22,650 bases of DNA from JANNXQ01 sp031425095 (lineage in GTDB: Bacteria; Verrucomicrobiota; Verrucomicrobiia; Chthoniobacterales; Chthoniobacteraceae): positions 1 through 22,650 of the forward strand of contig JANPIS010000522.1 of assembly GCA_031425095.1 (NCBI GenBank), given 5' to 3'. Position 1 is the stretch's first letter. The number at the start of each line of letters is the position of its first letter. The notes under the pieces are model-generated. The model did no database searches and had not been told where the DNA came from. It worked only from the letters and a program-made list of their open reading frames with translations. The position numbers and the translations under genes are program-made. This document shows positions 1 to 7,156 of the stretch, one piece after another.

Positions 1-411
1 GATGTGGCCCGGGCCCTTCGGCGCGACCATGATGATGTTCACGTCCTTCGGCGGGACGATCGTCTTGAAGTGAATGGAGAAGCCGTGGCTGAAGACGAGC
101 GTCTTGCCCTTGGTCAGGTTCGGACGGATGTCCTTCTCGAACGCCTTGGCCTGCTTGGTGTCGGGCAGCGCGACCATGATCACGTCGGCCCGCTTCACCG
201 CTTCGCCAGTATCGAAAACCTGAAAGCCCTTTTCCTCCGCGACGGCGCGCGACTTACTGCCCGGGTAAAGCCCGATGATGACTTTGACGCCGGACTCCTT
301 GAGGTTGAGCGCGTGGGCATGGCCTTGGGAGCCAAAGCCGAGCACTGCGCAGGTCTTGCCTTTCAGCACGGAAAGGTCGGCGTCTTTGTCGGTATAGATT
401 TTCGAGGGCAT
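1..411 (-). CDS. ilvC: Ketol-acid reductoisomerase, N-terminal part (cut by window edge)
   Basis: The enzyme converts acetolactate or acetohydroxybutyrate to the dihydroxy acid in valine, leucine and isoleucine synthesis, using NADPH in the cytoplasm. The reverse strand gives 137 codons starting MPSKIYTDKDADLSVLKGK. The Rossmann nucleotide-binding motif GFGSQGHAHALNLKESG follows at about residues 25-41, then GLYPGSKS in the cofactor-specificity loop, and the open frame runs off the window at VAPKGPGHI. This is the standard beginning of a short (class I) KARI. The ATG at 411 is preceded by a C/T-rich stretch with no Shine-Dalgarno sequence. A TTGACA box and two palindromes lie just upstream. 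The C-terminal knotted domain is outside the window. Confidence 0.96.
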   Translation of the reverse strand, partial: MPSKIYTDKDADLSVLKGKTCAVLGFGSQGHAHALNLKESGVKVIIGLYPGSKSRAVAEEKGFQVFDTGEAVKRADVIMVALPDTKQAKAFEKDIRPNLTKGKTLVFSHGFSIHFKTIVPPKDVNIIMVAPKGPGHI

Positions 412-427
412 AAGGGAAAGGGGGCGG

Positions 428-455
428 AGACTAGCGGTTCACCCCGGGGTGTCAA
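428..455 (-). promoter_or_regulatory. Candidate ilvC promoter with overlapping palindrome
   Basis: On the minus strand a perfect TTGACA (450-455) is followed after 16 nt by TAGTCT (428-433), and the ilvC ATG lies about 17 nt further on. A perfect 12-bp palindrome, CACCCCGGGGTG (440-451), fills most of the spacer and overlaps the -35 box. That position would suit a repressor site. The -10 box is poor (3 of 6), so the assignment rests mainly on the -35 box and its location. Confidence 0.4.
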
Positions 456-475
456 CGCCAGTGGAGCACAGGATT

Positions 476-490
476 GGAAACGACGTTTCC
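476..490. promoter_or_regulatory. 15-bp perfect palindrome upstream of ilvC
   Basis: GGAAACG-A-CGTTTCC has perfect 7-bp arms around one central base. It lies 20 bp upstream of the candidate ilvC -35 box and between ilvC and the stop of the ATPase gene. No T-tract follows on the minus strand, so a terminator is less likely than a protein-binding site. Confidence 0.35.
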
Positions 491-557
491 GCTGCAGCAA
501 ACGAAAGCCCGCCCTCGTGGGCACCTTCAGCGCGCGACGCGCTCCACCGCCCGTCGC

Positions 558-1154
558 CTACTCCGCGCAGCGGTCGTAGAGCTCGCGGAAGCAGTCGCGC
601 ACATTCCCGCGATGGCGCGAGAGCAAGGTCGCGGTCTCGCCCGGAGGCAGGCTGCTGCCGGTGAGTTCGTGGATCAGCTCCGTGAGCAACGCGGGTGTCG
701 TCTCGGTCTGAACGACGATCGGGAGCCGGCCGGTGCGGTGCAGAGTGACGATGCAACCCGCGAGCGAATCGACGGCCACGCGCAGCGGCAGCCATTGCCG
801 GGTGGAAAGCTGCTCGGCGCCATCGAGCAGGAGGATGTCGGGCGCGCGCAGTTCGCGCACGGCGGCGACGAGCGCGTCCTTGTCAGATTGCTTGCTCTCC
901 GTGGTGAGCCGGCAGAAGTGCGGACGAAAGCCGCGGTTTTCCAGCCGCGGCACGAGTTGTTCGAGCAGCGTGGTCTTTCCGGACCCTTGCGGTCCGACGA
1001 TGGAACCGATCCATTTATTGGCCTCGAGCTTGGCGAGCAGGCTGTCCCAAGTCATGCCGCCGGGGAGGCGCATTTTGAGATTCTCGACGGCTTCGACGCA
1101 GAATGGATTTTCGCGCGGCAGGAGGGCGGTCAGCTCTGGCGTTTGTAGGTCCAT
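558..1154 (-). CDS. P-loop ATPase of unknown role
   Basis: A 198-residue protein with a Walker A motif GPQGSGKTT at about residues 54-62 and a Walker B motif DILLLDGAEQL at about 106-116, in a single compact NTPase domain. The layout (short N-terminal helix region, Walker A, a basic/polar segment, Walker B, then a segment in the sensor-1 position) resembles small AAA/ExeA-like or ABC-type ATP-binding proteins. I do not recognise the specific family. The frame continues to a TTG at 1163; I chose the ATG at 1154 as the likelier start. It is third in a same-strand group after the DUF3592 and arrestin-like genes, with about 90 nt separating it from the latter, so co-transcription is possible but unproven. 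No membrane segment is visible. Confidence 0.8.
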   Translation of the reverse strand: MDLQTPELTALLPRENPFCVEAVENLKMRLPGGMTWDSLLAKLEANKWIGSIVGPQGSGKTTLLEQLVPRLENRGFRPHFCRLTTESKQSDKDALVAAVRELRAPDILLLDGAEQLSTRQWLPLRVAVDSLAGCIVTLHRTGRLPIVVQTETTPALLTELIHELTGSSLPPGETATLLSRHRGNVRDCFRELYDRCAE

Positions 1155-1246
1155 TACCGACAATCCACTAGCAGGTATGCTGCCGCGCGACCAAGGCGAA
1201 TCTCCGACCGCGGCACCCTGCGCCTGCGGCTGAAGAAGTTCCGGCT

Positions 1247-1621
1247 CTAAATTTTTTCCGTACTCCGCGGCAGCAGCACCTCGGCTCCGTTCGGAGCCAC
1301 GACAATTTCGCGACGTTCACAGCGATTTCCTGGCTGCAGGACGAGCTCCACGGCCCAGACGAGCGAGATGAGTTTGCCGGAAAAGCTGTAGGGCGACGCG
1401 GGAAGGCGGAGCGTGAAAGGGCGCGTGTCTCCGGCCTGCGGGGCGTCGAACGTCACTCGCTCGACGACCGCAGCATCCTCGCTGCCCTTGCCCTTCGTGC
1501 TCCAGACGAGGCGGATCTCGGCCAGCGCAGGCGGCGAATCACATTCCCAAAGCGCAGTGCCGACCAGTTCTTCGCCGGGGGAGTACGTCGTGCGGTTTTC
1601 GCGGAGGCCGAACTGCAGCAT
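1247..1621 (-). CDS. Small arrestin-like hypothetical protein
   Basis: A 124-residue protein with no signal peptide or membrane segment. The pattern LRENRTTYSPGEELVGTALW near the N-terminus (a beta strand, then a Pro-Gly-Glu turn and a strand promising cross-linking of a ligand) is typical of arrestin-fold/Spo0M-like beta sandwiches. The rest is strand-rich, with residues such as FTLRLPASPYSFSGKLISLVW matching the second half of that fold. It starts 7 nt after the stop of the DUF3592 membrane protein, whose C-terminal region also looks arrestin-like (RLEWTVEG, FPIPAGA), so the two are probably translated together and may work as partners. The fold call is from motif impression only; no function is proposed. 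Confidence 0.7.
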   Translation of the reverse strand: MLQFGLRENRTTYSPGEELVGTALWECDSPPALAEIRLVWSTKGKGSEDAAVVERVTFDAPQAGDTRPFTLRLPASPYSFSGKLISLVWAVELVLQPGNRCERREIVVAPNGAEVLLPRSTEKI

Positions 1622-1628
1622 GTCAGAT

Positions 1629-3317
1629 TTAGGATTTCAGCTCCTGCGGCAGGAGGGTCATGGGATACTCATCGTCGATGTCGGGCCAGCGCGGCACTTC
1701 GCCGGCGATGTGGAGACGCCAGACGACCTTGTTGTGCCGTCCCTCGAAGGTGTGCATCGCGCCGGCGGGAATGGGGAAGGATTTGTGCCCGGTCTCGATC
1801 TCGGCGCGGTCGGCGGTGTCGAGCAGCGCGAAGCGGATGAAGACATTCCGATCCGTGTAGGTATGCGTGCCGCGCCGATACGTGGCCTCTTCCCGACCTT
1901 CGAGCGTGATGCGCAGACGCCGCAGACGCGAGGCGCGGCCTTCCACGGTCCACTCGAGCCGCAGGTCGCGCCCGAGCGGGATGGACTGCGCGCTCGCGAC
2001 GAGGCGCACCACCGGATTGAAGAGCGCGAGGCACTGGTAAAACACGGAGCAGATCAGCCCCACGCCGCAGAGGGCGAGCACGCCGACGATAACCTTCGCG
2101 AAGAGCGGCGTCTGCGGATCGCGCACCATCGTCAGGTGCACGAAGAAACCAATCAGCGCATTCCAGATGACGGCGAAGATCAGGATGAAGACAAACTTTC
2201 CCACCCGGCTCTGCTGCGGCTGCAGCACCACGCTGCCAGCCGGCGCGGGCTCCACCGCCGTCGCCGGCAATCCATCGAGCCGCGCCGGCTGCGCCGCTCC
2301 CGAAAGTTTCCGCGCACCGGCCATGCCGAAGGCCCCGAGCCCGAGGAAAACGAAACCAATCGCCCCGAAGCCGAGCGCCTTGAACGGCTCCCGCCGCAGC
2401 ACCGCTTCGGAAGGATCGCGCGGATTCACGTAGCAGGTCGTCTCCGCGCCGACGGGATAGTTCTGCACGATTGCCGCTTTCGTCCCGTAGCCGCTCGAGG
2501 AGCCGCGGGAAAAGTCGTATCGGCTCGATTGCCGGGGCGCGCCGTCGAAGGTGTACGCGTAGAGGATATCCACGCGGTAGCTATTGCCGTCGCTGTCGCT
2601 CTGCGCGACGACACGGCTGGAAAGCACGCTCGCGGGCGTCGCGACCCACGCGCGCGCCGCCAGAATCTCGAGCAGCGGCCCGATCGTCAGCACCCAGAGC
2701 ACGCCGGCTCCAACGACGAAGAAGATCAGAAAAAAGAAGCGCACCCACGCGACGCTGGTGACTCGTGGCCGCGCGCGTTCGGAGACGGGTCGCTCATCGA
2801 GCCGCTCACCCGGTTTCCACCGTCTCCAGATCGCCCAGATCCCGCCCGCGCCCACGCCAACGAAGATCAGCGGAAAGAGCACCACCAAGCCGAAGAGCGG
2901 ACTCTGCCGCTCGAGCACCACCGCGTGCGCGTCGTTCGGATCGCGCCAGCATCGCACCTGCGCTCCGGGTCGGAAACGATCCGCGAGCCGCTGCGCCTCG
3001 TCGAAGCGCTCGAAGGTTGGCTCCTTCGTGGACCAGCGCGTACCCGCGAGCCAGTCCCGCCCCGAGTCATAGCGATACTCCACCGCAAACTCGTAGCCCC
3101 GGGCGCCTCCATCCGGCCGCGGTCGCGCACTGCTCGTCACGATCTGCGCATCCGCCTGCGTCCAGCGATACGTCTCCAGCACGCTCCAGAAGGAACGTCC
3201 GATCAGCGCGGTGAAGAAACACCCCATCCCGAGAAAGACGCCGAAAAACAACGTCGCGAAAACTTTCCCTGCGATGCCGGGCTCCTTGCGGGCGGAAAAC
3301 TGCGCGGTGGAATTCAA
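1629..3317 (-). CDS. DUF3592 membrane protein with two DUF3592 units and an arrestin-like tail
   Basis: A 562-residue integral membrane protein. It has two tandem copies of the DUF3592 layout: a membrane helix, then a W-x-A/T-x-A-x-V/I beta-rich extramembrane part (RWTQADAQIVTSS near residue 51; WVATPASVLSSRVV near 225) with the PxDPxxAV-type end (CWRDPNDAHAVV; CYVNPRDPSEAVL), then a second membrane helix. Two further helices follow at about residues 370-430, and then a soluble strand-rich domain of about 130 residues resembling the small downstream protein. The start is TTG at 3317; the first ATG in frame is residue 31, after the start of the first membrane helix, so TTG is likelier although no good ribosome site is seen. 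Known family members are uncharacterised, and no function is assigned. Confidence 0.85.
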   Translation of the reverse strand: MNSTAQFSARKEPGIAGKVFATLFFGVFLGMGCFFTALIGRSFWSVLETYRWTQADAQIVTSSARPRPDGGARGYEFAVEYRYDSGRDWLAGTRWSTKEPTFERFDEAQRLADRFRPGAQVRCWRDPNDAHAVVLERQSPLFGLVVLFPLIFVGVGAGGIWAIWRRWKPGERLDERPVSERARPRVTSVAWVRFFFLIFFVVGAGVLWVLTIGPLLEILAARAWVATPASVLSSRVVAQSDSDGNSYRVDILYAYTFDGAPRQSSRYDFSRGSSSGYGTKAAIVQNYPVGAETTCYVNPRDPSEAVLRREPFKALGFGAIGFVFLGLGAFGMAGARKLSGAAQPARLDGLPATAVEPAPAGSVVLQPQQSRVGKFVFILIFAVIWNALIGFFVHLTMVRDPQTPLFAKVIVGVLALCGVGLICSVFYQCLALFNPVVRLVASAQSIPLGRDLRLEWTVEGRASRLRRLRITLEGREEATYRRGTHTYTDRNVFIRFALLDTADRAEIETGHKSFPIPAGAMHTFEGRHNKVVWRLHIAGEVPRWPDIDDEYPMTLLPQELKS

Positions 3318-3448
3318 GCGGTGCGATCATTTTCAAAGTGGGTGACTTTCGCAACCTCCGCGGGGTGCGGCCGAAAAACTTTTGGAGCTTGGAGCCCCTC
3401 GAATTTGGCGATATCGGGCGCTCGCGATTTTCCCCGATCGCTCCCCAT

Positions 3449-4816
3449 ATGAATCACTTACGCCCCTCGTCGTGCCGCGGCCTCGTGCCCGGATTCCTCG
3501 CCTTCCTCACCCTCGCCTCCGCCGCACATGCGCAGGACGCCCCGCCGAAAATCGACACGGGCGACAATGCCTGGATGCTCGCCAGCTCCGCCCTCGTGCT
3601 GATGATGACCGGCCCCGGCCTCGCGCTCTTTTACGGCGGACTCGTGCGCAGCAAAAATGTGCTCGCGACGATGATGCAGTCGTTCTTCCTGATGTCGCTG
3701 ATGTCGCTGCTCTGGCTGCTCTACGGCTACAGCATGAGCTTCGGCGAAGGGAACGCCTTCTTCGGCAATCCCATGCAGTATTTCCTGCTCCGCGGCGTCG
3801 GCGGAGCGCCGAATGCGGACTACGCCGCGACGATCCCGCACCAGACCTTCATGATCTATCAACTCATGTTTGCGATCATCACCCCGGGCCTGATCACCGG
3901 GGCATTTGCGGAGCGGATGAAATTCAGCGCCTACGTGCTGTTCATGATCGGCTGGGCAACGCTCGTCTATTTCCCGCTCGCACACATGGTCTGGGGCAAG
4001 GGTGGCTTCTTCAATTGGGCGCTCGGCGGGAAAATCCCCGTACTCGATTTCGCGGGCGGCACCGTCGTCCACATTTCCTCCGGTGCGGCAGCGCTCGTCT
4101 GTGCCCTGGTGCTCGGCCCACGCCGCGGCTTTCCGCGTGAGCCGATGCTGCCGCACAGCGTGGTGCTCTCGCTCATCGGCGCGGGTCTGCTCTGGGTCGG
4201 CTGGTTCGGCTTCAACGCCGGCTCCGCGCTCTCCAGCGGAGCGCTGGCCACGAGCGCCTTCTGCGCGACGCACTTTGCCGGGGCCATGGGCGGACTCGGT
4301 TGGGCTGGCGTGGAGTGGTTCGGGAAAGGCAAGCCCAGCGTGCTCGGTGCCGCCTCAGGCATGGTCGCCGGGCTGGCGACCATCACCCCGGCGAGCGGCT
4401 TCGTCACCATCCCGAGCGCCGCGCTCATCGGCTTATGCGGTGGCATCGCGTGTTACTTCGCAGTAGCGAAAGTGAAAGCGCGCTTTGGCTACGACGACTC
4501 ACTCGATGTCTTCGGCGTGCATTGCGTCGGTTCGATCGTCGGCATGCTGCTCCTCGGCTTCCTCGCCAGCAGCGAGGTGAATCCGCTCATCGCATCAACG
4601 TTTCTCCGCGACGGGCAGCCCGCCTCGCTGGCCGGCGGCGGCGCGCAATTCGTGAATCAACTCATCGCCGTCGCCGCGACCTTCGTGGCCAGTGCCGTGA
4701 TCACCTTCATCCTGCTGAAGGTCATCGCCGTCGTCATCGGCCTGCGCGTCGATCCCGAAGCCGAGCACACTGGCCTCGACATCGGCGAACACGGCGAGAC
4801 CGCCTACAATGAGTGA
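3449..4816 (+). CDS. amtB: Ammonium transporter AmtB
   Basis: Inner-membrane ammonium channel of the Amt/Mep/Rh family, 455 residues. It begins with a signal peptide ending AHA-Q at about residue 29, then about 11 membrane segments. The pore twin-histidine pair is present: H208 in FAGGTVVHISSG and H358 in DVFGVHCVGS, 150 residues apart as in E. coli AmtB (H168/H318). The C-terminal tail GLDIGEHGETAYNE is the conserved segment that contacts PII proteins. The frame is open from an ATG at 3338, but that would put 37 residues before the signal peptide, so ATG 3449 is chosen. It has no Shine-Dalgarno sequence. The usual partner PII gene is not adjacent but lies at 12234. The gene converges on arsC with only 7 nt between stop codons. 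Confidence 0.97.
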   Translation: MNHLRPSSCRGLVPGFLAFLTLASAAHAQDAPPKIDTGDNAWMLASSALVLMMTGPGLALFYGGLVRSKNVLATMMQSFFLMSLMSLLWLLYGYSMSFGEGNAFFGNPMQYFLLRGVGGAPNADYAATIPHQTFMIYQLMFAIITPGLITGAFAERMKFSAYVLFMIGWATLVYFPLAHMVWGKGGFFNWALGGKIPVLDFAGGTVVHISSGAAALVCALVLGPRRGFPREPMLPHSVVLSLIGAGLLWVGWFGFNAGSALSSGALATSAFCATHFAGAMGGLGWAGVEWFGKGKPSVLGAASGMVAGLATITPASGFVTIPSAALIGLCGGIACYFAVAKVKARFGYDDSLDVFGVHCVGSIVGMLLLGFLASSEVNPLIASTFLRDGQPASLAGGGAQFVNQLIAVAATFVASAVITFILLKVIAVVIGLRVDPEAEHTGLDIGEHGETAYNE

Positions 4817-4823
4817 GCCATCG

Positions 4824-5258
4824 TTACCGCACCGCTTCCCGCAGTCCTGCGGCGTAGGCCTCGAAGACGCGCCGGATCTCGTCGCGCACTCGGCGGAAAA
4901 GGGCGAGCTGCGCGTCCTCGGTGCCCTTCGCGTGCGCCGGATCGTCAAAACCCCAGTGGTGCTGATGCACCTGGCCGGGAAAGATCGGGCATGCCTGATC
5001 GGCATGGCCGCAGACGGTGATCACCGTCCGCACCGGAAGGCCAAGAAACTCGCTGAGGTGCTTTGAGCGATGGCCGGAAATATCGATGCCGATCTCCTGC
5101 ATCGCGCGGATCGCGAGAGGATGCACGTAGCCGGCGGGCTTTGAGCCAGCACTGGCGACTTCCACGAGATCGCCCGCCGCGGCGCGCAGGATGCCCTCCG
5201 CGAGATGACTCCGGCACGAATTGCCCGTGCAAAGGATCAGGACGAGTGGCTTGGTCAT
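4824..5258 (-). CDS. arsC: Arsenate reductase, thioredoxin-coupled LMW-phosphatase type
   Basis: Reduces arsenate to arsenite in the cytoplasm so that the arsenite can be exported. The 144 residues fit the family. The phosphatase P-loop CTGNSCRS (C10-S17) is near the N-terminus. The two further redox cysteines lie at C83 and C90 (TVCGHADQACPIFPG), matching C10, C82 and C89 of Staphylococcus aureus ArsC. The DP loop is visible as FDDPAHAKG. The start codon overlaps the stop of the ACR3 gene by ATGA, which indicates translational coupling. It is the last gene of the arsR operon. Confidence 0.95.
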   Translation of the reverse strand: MTKPLVLILCTGNSCRSHLAEGILRAAAGDLVEVASAGSKPAGYVHPLAIRAMQEIGIDISGHRSKHLSEFLGLPVRTVITVCGHADQACPIFPGQVHQHHWGFDDPAHAKGTEDAQLALFRRVRDEIRRVFEAYAAGLREAVR

Positions 5259-6373
5259 GGGCGGATGGGTGGCGGACAGCCGGCGGCGGCCGCGGCAAGC
5301 ACTGAAGCAGAGGCGGGCGCGAGCTCGTGGCCGAAATACTTGCGCTGAAAGAAAAGCGCCACGTGGACGAGGGCGAGGAGGACGGGCACTTCGATGAGCG
5401 GGCCGACGACAGCCGCGAAGGCGACGTCGGAACTAATGCCGAAGACCGCGATGGCCACGGCAATAGCCAGCTCGAAGTTATTACCCGCGGCGGTGAAGGC
5501 GAGGGTGGTGGTGCGGCTGTAGTCGGCTCCGAGCTTCCTCCCGAGGTAGAAGCTGACGAAGAACATGACCACAAAGTAGATCGTGAGCGGGGCGGCGATA
5601 AGCAGCACGTCGAACGGGAGCGAAACGAGTTTCTGCCCTTTGAACGTGAACATCGCCACGATCGTAAAGAGCAGGGCGAGCAGGGTGAGCGGCGCGATCC
5701 GCGGGATGAAGCGCTTTTCGTACCATTCACGCCCCTTCCAGCGCATCAGCAGGAAGCGGCTGATCATCCCGGCGACAAATGGGATGCCGAGGTAAGTCAT
5801 CACGCTCCAGAAAATGTCCATGCGGCCGATGCTGACCACGATACCCGCGACGCCAAAGAGCGGCGGCACCAAGGTCACGAAGATCCACGCATAGATGCTG
5901 TAGAAGAGGATCTGTGCAACGCTGTTCACCGCGACGAGACCCGCGGCGTATTCGGTATTACCGCGCGCCAGTTCATTCCAGACGAGCACCATCGCGATGC
6001 ACGGTGCGATCCCCACGAGGATGAGCCCGACCATGTAATCGGGACGGTGGTGCAGGAACAGAAGCGCCAGCCCCGTCATAAGTGTCGGCGCGATGAACCA
6101 AGTCTGGAAGAGCGACAAGCCGAGTATGCGACGATCCGCGAAGACCTTGGGCAGTTGCTCATACTTCACCTTCGCCAGCGGCGGATACATCATGAGAATG
6201 AGACCGATGGCGATGGGGATATTCGTCGTGCCCACCGTCATCGGTGCGAAGAAAGCCTCTGGGTCTTTGATCACGAAACTGCCGAGCAGGACGCCGAATC
6301 CCATGGCGACGAAGATCCAGACCGTCAGGTAACGGTCGAGGAAGGACATCTTTTGGGCGATAGACTCAGACAT
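5255..6373 (-). CDS. acr3: ACR3-family arsenite efflux permease
   Basis: Inner-membrane arsenite exporter of the bile/arsenite/riboflavin (BART) superfamily, 372 residues with about 10 hydrophobic segments. The conserved cysteine needed for transport in this family is in GIAPCIAMVLVWN (C125), and the conserved glutamate is in VGPLIEVPVLL (E328). The motif FTAAGNNFELAIAVAI before it is typical of ACR3. The protein ends in a short Ala-rich tail, CPPPIRP. It lies 12 nt after the stop of the small Cys-rich peptide and overlaps arsC by 4 nt, so all four genes form one operon. The start ATG at 6373 gives a normal cytoplasmic N-terminus of about 15 residues. Often named arsB in annotations, though unrelated to the E. 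coli ArsB fold. Confidence 0.95.
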   Translation of the reverse strand: MSESIAQKMSFLDRYLTVWIFVAMGFGVLLGSFVIKDPEAFFAPMTVGTTNIPIAIGLILMMYPPLAKVKYEQLPKVFADRRILGLSLFQTWFIAPTLMTGLALLFLHHRPDYMVGLILVGIAPCIAMVLVWNELARGNTEYAAGLVAVNSVAQILFYSIYAWIFVTLVPPLFGVAGIVVSIGRMDIFWSVMTYLGIPFVAGMISRFLLMRWKGREWYEKRFIPRIAPLTLLALLFTIVAMFTFKGQKLVSLPFDVLLIAAPLTIYFVVMFFVSFYLGRKLGADYSRTTTLAFTAAGNNFELAIAVAIAVFGISSDVAFAAVVGPLIEVPVLLALVHVALFFQRKYFGHELAPASASVLAAAAAGCPPPIRP

Positions 6374-6385
6374 GGCCGGTCGCGC

Positions 6386-6520
6386 CTAGCAGCAGCCTCC
6401 GCCGGGCGTGCAACAGCCGGCGCTGGCGAATTGCGGGGGGCATACGTCCTTGGCGAGGACGAAGGTAAGCTCGTGATCGGGAGACTGCCGCAGGTTACTC
6501 GTGACTTGGGTTAGTTTCAT
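6386..6520 (-). CDS. 44-residue Cys-rich peptide in the ars operon, possible truncated DUF6428
   Basis: A short open frame of 44 residues from ATG 6520 to TAG, sitting between arsR (28 nt before) and acr3 (12 nt after), on the same strand. The N-terminal half, MKLTQVTSNLRQSPDHELTF, resembles the start of DUF6428 proteins that often occur in arsenic operons. The usual continuation with a P-x-HFH-x-TE motif is missing. Instead it ends in FASAGCCTPGGGCC, giving five cysteines (C27, C36, C37, C43, C44) in 44 residues. No signal peptide or membrane segment is seen. Supporting a real gene are its tight operon fit and the Cys-rich end; against it are its small size and the lack of a Shine-Dalgarno sequence. 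It could be a truncated family member or a small arsenite-binding peptide. Confidence 0.6.
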   Translation of the reverse strand: MKLTQVTSNLRQSPDHELTFVLAKDVCPPQFASAGCCTPGGGCC

Positions 6521-6547
6521 ATGGGTGATGCTGGGTAAGAGGGTTCG

Positions 6548-6934
6548 CTACTTCCGTTTCCGCGCTGGGCTTGCGCAGCACACTTCCTCGAGCCATCCGG
6601 TTTTCGGCCGGAGCACTTCCAGCCGGCGCAGGTCGCTCTTGAAGATCGGGTGGCTCTGCACGCAGTCCTGCAGGCAACGCAGATTCGCCTCGAGCTCCGG
6701 CGAACGGCGCTTCGGCAGGGAGTAGATCATCCAGTTCTGATGTCTCGCCGCTTCCACCAGTCCCTTGGCCCGCAGGTAGCCGAGATGTTTGGAGACCTTC
6801 ACCTGGGCTTCATCCAGCAGCTCCTGGAGATGGCACACGCAGAGCGGTCCGCGGCTGAGCGCATTCAGGATGCGCAGCCGCGTCTCATCGCAGAAGCACT
6901 GATAGATTTGAATGAGGGAAGCGGTATCTGGCAC
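6548..6934 (-). CDS. arsR: ArsR-family arsenic-responsive repressor
   Basis: A 128-residue winged-helix repressor, first gene of the arsenic operon. The DETRLRILNAL opening helix is typical of ArsR. The metal-binding helix carries CVC in PLCVCHLQELL (about residues 32-34), and the recognition helix is QVKVSKHLGYLRAKGLVEAARHQNWMIYSL. A further CC pair lies near the C-terminus (EEVCCASPARKRK). By family knowledge it releases its operator when arsenite binds the cysteines. The only in-frame start is GTG at 6934. It lies only 6-8 nt from the best -10 box, so the mRNA may have almost no leader. Confidence 0.94.
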   Translation of the reverse strand: MPDTASLIQIYQCFCDETRLRILNALSRGPLCVCHLQELLDEAQVKVSKHLGYLRAKGLVEAARHQNWMIYSLPKRRSPELEANLRCLQDCVQSHPIFKSDLRRLEVLRPKTGWLEEVCCASPARKRK

Positions 6935-6940
6935 AAGCCA

Positions 6941-6971
6941 TGTATATTCTATTATTGGTATATTCTGTCAA
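6941..6971 (-). promoter_or_regulatory. arsR operon promoter with a direct repeat, candidate ArsR operator
   Basis: Within an AT-rich island the minus strand shows a perfect TTGACA (6966-6971). Candidate -10 boxes are AATATA (6943-6948, spacer 17) or TATACA (6941-6946, spacer 19). The nonamer AGAATATAC occurs twice in the same orientation (6958-6966 and 6942-6950), 16 nt apart start to start, filling the promoter. A repressor bound here would block polymerase. ArsR sites are usually inverted repeats, so the direct arrangement is odd. Confidence 0.6.
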
Positions 6972-7003
6972 CGGCATGTTCGTTGGCACTCAGGAAGTGG
7001 GGC

Positions 7004-7040
7004 AAAAAAGTGCCCGCTCCGGCTGGGGTCCGAAGCGGGC
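7004..7040 (-). terminator. Rho-independent terminator after the DNRLRE gene
   Basis: On the minus strand a 7-bp GC stem (GCCCGCT at 7034-7040 pairing with AGCGGGC at 7012-7018) closes a partly paired loop. It is followed after two bases by a run of six T (7004-7009). It lies about 115 nt downstream of the PEP-CTERM gene stop at 7157 and would insulate it from arsR. On the plus strand the hairpin is followed only by a short GTTTTC. Confidence 0.6.
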
Positions 7041-7156
7041 TGTAGTTTTCTACAAAGTGTGTGCGGGGTAGATGGTGCAATGAGGCCGGATGGGCAAGTC
7101 CCTTCCGGAATGGGATTGGAACGAGCCGTGGATCTACGTTACCGAACGCAAAAGCG

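Noticed and set aside
3338..3448. Upstream in-frame start for amtB
   Set aside because: It would add 37 residues ahead of a good signal peptide. ATG 3449 fits the family.
1413..3452. 679-codon open frame on the plus strand opposite the DUF3592 gene
   Set aside because: Its translation is Arg/His/Glu/Pro-rich without any family pattern, while the minus strand gives membrane segments and clear DUF3592 repeats. Long antisense frames are expected in GC-rich DNA.
7063..7071. GCGGGGTAG, same as part of the ECF -10-like block
   Set aside because: There is no ATGAATCCG-like block at the right distance upstream and no gene start fitting downstream on that strand, so it is probably chance.
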